A stretch of 64,000 bases of DNA. It comes from Porodaedalea pini. Lineage: Eukaryota > Basidiomycota > Agaricomycetes > Hymenochaetales > Hymenochaetaceae. The stretch spans positions 1-64,000 of the forward strand of contig NBAY01000069.1 in assembly GCA_002794775.1 (NCBI GenBank), read 5' to 3'. The notes below the pieces were generated by a model, which did no database searches, was not told the DNA's origin, and worked only from the letters and a program-made list of their open reading frames with translations. Below, one piece after another: positions 58,481 to 64,000 of the stretch (position 1 is the first letter of the stretch; every line of letters begins with the position of its first letter). The position numbers and the translations under genes are program-made.

Positions 58481-59540
58481 TTCCTTCGACTCAACTCCCT
58501 CAAAGTATTAACACTTCTCCCTCCTTGGGATCCTGACATCAAAGTTCACACTAAGCTTGTGTTCATATGCCCCGGCCCCTCGGTATTGAATTGGTGAGCT
58601 TGCATCTCATTTCGTTCGACCCCCTCAACTCCATCGAGAGTACACTACTTGCATTCCTTGAGCCCGTTCATTCCAAATAATACAGCGAATCCCATTCCCT
58701 CGGGCCCTTCAGGAATACCGAGTCCCTCAAGTCTCCGGCGAAGATGCATTTCACAATGCGGTAGTGATCCTGCTAGTCAGACAATTCCGTATTAACTCCC
58801 ACAGCTTTGCAGCGGCAGCTACTTCGGCTTTCGGTGAAAGGGTACATGTTTCTTGCTCGGTTAGTGTTTCCCTATCAGCCTTCCTGCAGATACACATGAA
58901 CCCCACAGATTGTGTTATCTACCTGTGAGATGTTAGCTAGCCGTCCAGACGTAAGAACATTTGGACGGCTGGCCAACGTCCTGCAGGTGAAATAACAAGA
59001 TTAGAGGGGTCTGCAGGGCAGGCAGTCTTGGCACCAAGTTGTTTGAACTAACGTTCACTGATACATAATTGAAGCTTCGGAGTGGATGAATAGATTATAG
59101 CGCATAGCATCGCGCTAGACAACGAAGTAGTCCGGTGGACCAAGCATACAAGCTCGTTCGCTCAGAAACCAAAATGGTCTCAGTATCTCGTCACCAGGGA
59201 CAACGACAGACTATGTAATTATAAGCACTGGCTCAAGCTCAGGTTACAGTAAGCTATGCATCGCCGGGTCTACTACTGGCAAGTTTCGCAAATTTTCTTT
59301 TTCTAAATGTGTACTAAGGCTCGGGGAATTTAAATTTTCACGCACAGGCTGGGGTTCTTGCATTCATGTTCCCATCCGATTGATTCCACCGAATGGAAGT
59401 TAACATCCATCGACTCTCTCGATTTCCTGAAGAGATTACTAGCATTCCCCAAGTTCGAGGCTAAAATTCATACCAAGCTCTTATTCATATTCAGCGAATC
59501 ATACACCACTTCAGGCTACCCCTCTGAGCAGACCAAGTAG
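58481..59540 (+). pseudogene. Two remnants of one repeated gene family
   Basis: A frame near 58490-58605 (LNSLKVLTLLPPW, then VHTKLVFICPGPS) and one near 59395-59505 (IDSLDFLKRLLAFPKF, then IHTKLLFIFSES) clearly match each other. The leucine spacing resembles the LRR part of fungal F-box-like proteins, but that is a guess. Both are surrounded by stops. Confidence 0.4.
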
Positions 59541-59587
59541 GTCTATTCGTACACACAACTAATTGACCATTTAGGTATTGAGCCTGG

Positions 59588-59800
59588 GCATGCCCAATCC
59601 GCTGGGCACTCCCAGTGGGTGCGGGTTGGGTGTGCCCAATTTTTTTTACTGTGGGAAAGTTGGGTGCACCCAGATCATTTGGGCACTCCCAACTGGGCCT
59701 GCCCAGTTTTTGGGCACACCCAGTGGGAGTGCCCAGATATGTCACTGTCACTGACTGTCTGGGGGACTTTTGGGTGCACCCAGTTTTATTTTTTGCTATA
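59588..59800. repeat. Left GGG/CCC palindrome array
   Basis: Repeated units such as TGGGCACTCCCA and TTGGGTGTGCCCAA; each is self-complementary around a 3-4 nt centre. Confidence 0.8.
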
Positions 59801-60883
59801 AATTCTGGGATCATCACAAATGCTATAATTTTTAGTTTTAGACCCTAAACCTTGGTGTATTTGTTACTATTTAGACTATGAAAAATTGACTGCATGAGTT
59901 GACCCTTGCTGTGAGCTATGTTAGGGTTGGTAATGATCTAGGATAGAGATTGGTATCATTTTATCTATGATTATGACTGTAATTTATAGCTATATCCTAC
60001 TGTTGAGCTCAGATCATCATGGTATATAGTACAAAAGGCTCATGTGACAATCAAAATATGCAAAATGCAGAAAATATATGGAATATATGAGAGACTTATG
60101 GTATATGTTGTTCAAAATTATAGATAGACTTTACCATATAACATTCAAGACAAAGAATTGAAACAATAAAACAAATTATGTTTGACCTGATGAACTGAAG
60201 GAAACAGATAGTAGATATGTACAAGTAAACTAGATACTTGTACTGTAGAAATTAAGCAAATAATGATAAGAAAAAAGGATAGAATGAAGAACCAGCTCTT
60301 ATCAAATCAAGAACTCAGCTGACTAGCCTTCTTGCAGCAATGATCAAGCTCATCATTCTAACAGTATATGCTTGTATCACTCTAGATAATAAACAGAGAG
60401 GCTATGCAAGGGTTGAATAGGGTTCAAGCAGGAACTCAATACCAAGATGGCAGTGCTTGAACCATAAGTTCCAACTAAACTGTGCTCCACTCCTTCTGGA
60501 AACTGTGCAGTCTGCCATTCTGATCAACAGTGTGTCAAATGACATCTTCCCTACAACATGAGGCCCATCATCTCAGTGCCACTGGTACATATTATGCATC
60601 AACATGAACCAATTCATGTCTGCAAACCTATTGGATCCATTTGTGCCTCACTGGGGTAAACCCTATCACTGTACAGCTGCCAGAATATCTGGCTGATTGC
60701 CTGTAGCTGGCACATGTCCCTCCATTCAGTGCATGTTTCATCTTCTCATTCTGGCAGCCCACACTCACATCTGTCCCACCAAATATGACTAAAGAATTTT
60801 CAAGAAGTATACAGGTGTGATCCAACTGTCTGACCTGCAAAAGACTATCTGACTACTGCACAATGTGGATGATCCTATTGTTT

Positions 60884-61165
60884 GGGAGCCCCCAACTGGG
60901 AGCACCCAATTATTTGGGAGCCCCCAACTGGGAGCACCCAATTATTTAGGAGGCCCCAATTGGGAGCCCCCAATTATTTAGGAGGCCCCAATTGGGAGCC
61001 CCCAATAATTGGAACTGCCCAATTGGGAGCACCCAATAATTTGGGAGTGCCCAATTGGGAACACCCAATTATTTGGGAGTGCCAAGTTGGGAGTGCCCAG
61101 TTGGGAGTGCCCAGTTGGGAGTGCCCAGGGAGTGCCCAATATTTGGAAATGCCCAGTTGGGTCTC
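60884..61165. repeat. Right GGG/CCC palindrome array
   Basis: Units such as TTGGGAGCACCCAATTA repeat with a period of about 17-18, changing gradually from AGCCCCC to AGTGCCC centres across the array. Confidence 0.85.
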
Positions 61166-61812
61166 TTTTTTATTCCTGCCCAGGAATCTTTTTTATTTTA
61201 TTTTTGAAATAGAAATCATTATGTCATGAAAATTAGAATGTGTCTAGAATTGAAGCCTTGGTGATTCTACAGAGAATTTCTTCATCCTCACCTGTTGCCT
61301 CCAGTTTTGCAAGTGTGGCACCAGACTGGCCCTTGGAGATCTCCTATGATGAAAGTTTTGATGTGATGTATTGTAAGATGGATGCAACTGTCTTACTCTT
61401 CACTGGTGATACACAACACTTACTCAGATCAAAATATCCTTCTGTGTATAACAAATGAATGACTGAGACAGATACAACAGATACAACAAGAGACAGACCC
61501 TTCTCCTTGTCCACATGCAGGATGACAACAATCTCTTTCCTTCTGACATGGATCAACCTTTGAATCAAATGAGTTCACCTGCAAGAAAGTTCCAAGAATA
61601 GAATCATCCCTTCAATGTTGTCACATTCAAGCTGCATACATCATGAATGACAGTCAGTATTAAGTCGCAATGGCCTCTGACCCAATGCTCAAGCCTGAGT
61701 TGGACAAATAGTTTGAATCTGTACTCCATGCGGTACTCCATACACTATTGGTACTGTTATTGAAATTGTAGATAATAATAGCTGCATGATGCTGCACTCA
61801 GCATCTTGAGCA

Positions 61813-62587
61813 TTGATTCACCAAGCAAGAGTGGCAAGTACAAAAAGCACAGTGTTGGCTCTTTGAGTAGGACAGGCGTCGGGTCAGTCAACAATGATGT
61901 CCTTGACGTAAAGCGGAAAAAAGTAATGTTCATTGTGCACTGAGCGCTGCGTGCTAATGATCGTGAGAGGTGGACCTGCAAACAAGAACGGCAATGATCC
62001 TGGGGGATCAATAGCAGGGCGGCATACTTTGCACGGCTGCACCATCTGGCAGCATACCAGCATGCCTGAGCTCTGTTCGCAAACCTTGCCTTCATCTGCG
62101 TACGGCCGAATTCCGGACTGTTTGCATCGGGCAAGGGTGGACTCAGGAAGTGCTTCGTGTCGCGCGCTGCAGATTGTTGGCAACAAACCAAACGCGATCG
62201 TTGATTCACCAAGTGAGAGTGGCGAGTACGACAGGCATAGTGTCGGTTTTTTGAGCGGAACGGGCATCGGTCAGACAACAATGGTGTCTGTGACGCAAGC
62301 ATGGAAGAAAGGAATGTTTGCTGTGCACTGAGAGCCGCAATGACCGCGAGAGGTGGAGCAACAAACAAGAACGGCAACGATCCTGGGGATCGATAGTGAG
62401 GCAGCACGCTCCGCACGGCCGCATCACCTGGCAGCGTCGCAGCACGTCTGAGGTACTCCGTTTGCCATCCCTGCCTTCGTCTGCGTGCGGCCAGACTTCA
62501 GACTTGCGCCTGCATCTGACAAGGGCGGACTCGGGAAGTGCCTCGCGTTGTGCACTGCAGAAACCGGAGACGATCCAAATGCGATCG
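61813..62587 (+). repeat. Tandem duplication of 388 bp
   Basis: Unit 1 is 61813-62200 and unit 2 is 62201-62587. Both begin TTGATTCACCAAG and end GCGATCG. Most differences are CG in unit 2 against TG or CA in unit 1. Confidence 0.85.
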
Positions 62588-62775
62588 TACCCTCGCTTTT
62601 CGCGTGTTGCATGATGCCCGAGTTCTCTCCCCATGGTGGCGCCGCGCTCTTGACGATCCAGAGATGCCACCCAAGCGCATCGCCCAGTGCACGTTCGCAG
62701 TGTCCAACCTCCCGCGGTAGGAGACCGGAGAGCTTTTCCCATGCTCGATTCGAATAGCATCGATCCTGTAAGAAT

Positions 62776-64000
62776 TTAAATACCAGAATGAGTGCGGCGA
62801 GGAGAGTGCGGCGAGGGAAGAGGTGGCAGCGGTGTGAGCGGGTTTGCCGGAATCTTACGACGCTCGTCGTTAGACTGCCTTTGAATCTGCATCTGTTGAG
62901 TTAATGGAAGCGAAGCATCCATCGGGAGGACTGTCGACACACACGATGCGACCTGTTCGACATCGGTTCCGTTGGAAGACCGCAGAGGTTGGATGTGTCC
63001 AAAGAGGTATTCGCCTGACTCCCGTGCCTCTCCTCTCCTCCACGAGCTCCGACACTTCCTACCGCACCACTTCGATGTAGCAGAGCGCCGACTGCAGGAC
63101 GCTGCATCTCGTGCGTGAACAGCGGAGAACACCCTGTGCGAATGTTTTGATCGGAACGAGATCCTTCTCGGACACAACGATTGCGTCGCGTTCGCCGAAG
63201 TGCTCGATGAGAAAGACGGATAGGAAAACGGCTGACGTCGATGTTGAAGCGTGTGGAGTGTCGGCGGGGGCAGAAGGAAGGGGCGAGGAATGCGTCGTAG
63301 GTGAACAGGGCGAGGGAAGTTGAACCGCTCGACATTTTCGGTAGACGCCTTGCTCGGTGTTGAAGTCGTGAGGTCAATGATCAGGTCGTAATACTGAGGT
63401 TTCTCCATGAAGATCGCGTTGGTCGTGCATGCGATCCAGCCACGTCCCGTCTTGCTTTCGCGTTCGAGGCGCTGCAAGTTGCTTAGTGTCACCATGCCGA
63501 GTACTGACGGGCTTTCTGGAGATGGCTCGTCCTTGCTCGGCGCTCCAAAAAGCCCTTGTATTGGCATCCCGAGTGCATGGCCTCTGGACGCCATATGGTG
63601 CTCGCGACAGAGGTCTGATGCGATCCATGCGAGCACACCTGCAACTTCAACCGGCGGGAGCGTGAAGATCAGGATGCGTCGGCGTGAGAGCACAAATTTG
63701 TAGAGCGAAAGCGACGATTGGACGCAAAATTCTGCACAGGGCGTCAGAGCAAGTAGAATAAAAACAGAAACAGACGTACGCCATCGAGCTCGTCGCTCCA
63801 GCCAGACCATAAGTCTGCAGATGCCTTCTCGTCCACCCTGTGTGACTCAAACCACATGCGCGCGGGGGCGAAGTCCGCCTCCGTCAAGTCCCCCGCAGCA
63901 CCCAGCCCCAACAAATCTTCGTCACCTTCCTGCTCCCGAGCATCCGCTTCTGCGTAGATCCCATCCGCCAGAGCACGTAGCGCAGCGACGTGTAGCCACG
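62776..64000 (-). CDS. DENN/LCHN-like protein (DUF2347/DUF4484), 5'-partial
   Basis: The gene enters from the right edge. The first visible exon encodes LRALADGIYAEADARE, FAPARMWFESHRVDEKASAD and LWSGWSDELDGV, followed by a short intron (donor GTCTGT near 63778). Then comes SLSLYKFVLSRRRILIFTLPPVEVAGVLAWIASDL, followed by GLFGAPSKDE and WIACTTNAIFMEKPQYYDLIIDLTT. This order is characteristic of fungal LCHN/DENND11-like proteins, a divergent DENN family linked to membrane traffic. Downstream of about 63380 the frame is less certain: one frame stays open to 62776, while another contains AVFLSVFLIEHFGERDAIVV, so introns probably exist. The 3' end is provisional. Confidence 0.6.

Larger units (their letters stand above)
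59588..61165. mobile_element. Element with terminal GGG/CCC palindrome arrays
   Basis: Two arrays of short palindromes of the form TTGGG-NNN-CCCAA (59588-59800 and 60884-61165; about 10 and about 17 units, with the spacer mostly AGC, CAC, AGT or TGC) flank about 1.1 kb of AT-rich DNA without CpG or coding frames. The arrangement suggests a non-autonomous transposon with subterminal repeats. Exact ends and a target duplication could not be fixed. Confidence 0.5.

Noticed and set aside
59588..61165. CRISPR-like array
   Set aside because: Units are short palindromes without unique spacers of constant length, in a eukaryotic genome.
62206..62760. 184-codon minus-strand open frame over the tandem repeat
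   Set aside because: Its homologue in the other repeat unit has shifts and stops, and the pattern of CpG loss ignores codon positions, so it is unlikely to be coding.

Overview
This window reads as nuclear DNA of a filamentous basidiomycete, most likely an Agaricomycete. Genes are broken by many 45-70 nt GT-AG introns. Microexons as short as 15 nt occur. The families include DUF6699 and DUF6534, which are typical of mushroom-forming fungi. All exon models were spliced by hand from the sequence and were not checked against databases.

Layout. Positions 1-5,000 hold the 3' part of a prolyl-oligopeptidase-like (S9) peptidase gene, a small membrane-protein gene remnant on the other strand, and a second, decayed peptidase copy. 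Positions 5,500-18,700 are a dense housekeeping block. It contains a Bqt4-like APSES nuclear-envelope protein, a Wss1/WLM DNA-protein-crosslink metalloprotease, 6-phosphofructokinase, a MINDY-type deubiquitinase ending in a CaaX box, and a metacaspase with a very long p20-p10 linker. Positions 18,700-28,100 are mostly gene-poor and rich in simple sequence, apart from a DUF6699 gene. The succinate dehydrogenase membrane subunit SdhC lies at 28,195-29,025.

Positions 29,900-46,000 are shaped by repeats. An inverted copy of the 5' peptidase/membrane-gene block is followed by a non-autonomous Helitron (33,475-35,146) inserted in the peptidase relic, and then by an 849-bp palindromic TA-flanked element. 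After three genes (C2H2 zinc finger, Lsb1/Pin3-like SH3 protein, Mim1-like mitochondrial import protein) comes a second Helitron copy in reverse orientation (43,092-45,957). This copy carries its own 850-bp palindromic element and a 681-bp insertion flanked by an 11-bp direct repeat.

Positions 46,000-57,300 carry a DUF6534-like membrane protein, an unrecognised protein, a CCX-type cation/Ca2+ exchanger, a GPI-anchored secreted protein and a 14-TM-type MFS transporter. Positions 57,300-62,600 are decayed. They hold gene remnants, arrays of GGG/CCC palindromes around a core with almost no CpG, and a 388-bp tandem duplication whose first unit has lost CpGs. The window ends inside a minus-strand DENN/LCHN-like gene.

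No obviously new pathway is encoded. The strongest unexpected signals are the nested and inverted mobile elements with recoverable empty sites, the inverted gene duplication 27 kb apart, the CpG-depleted palindrome-array element, and unusual gene structures such as an HExxH motif split between exons and a roughly 320-residue insertion in a metacaspase.
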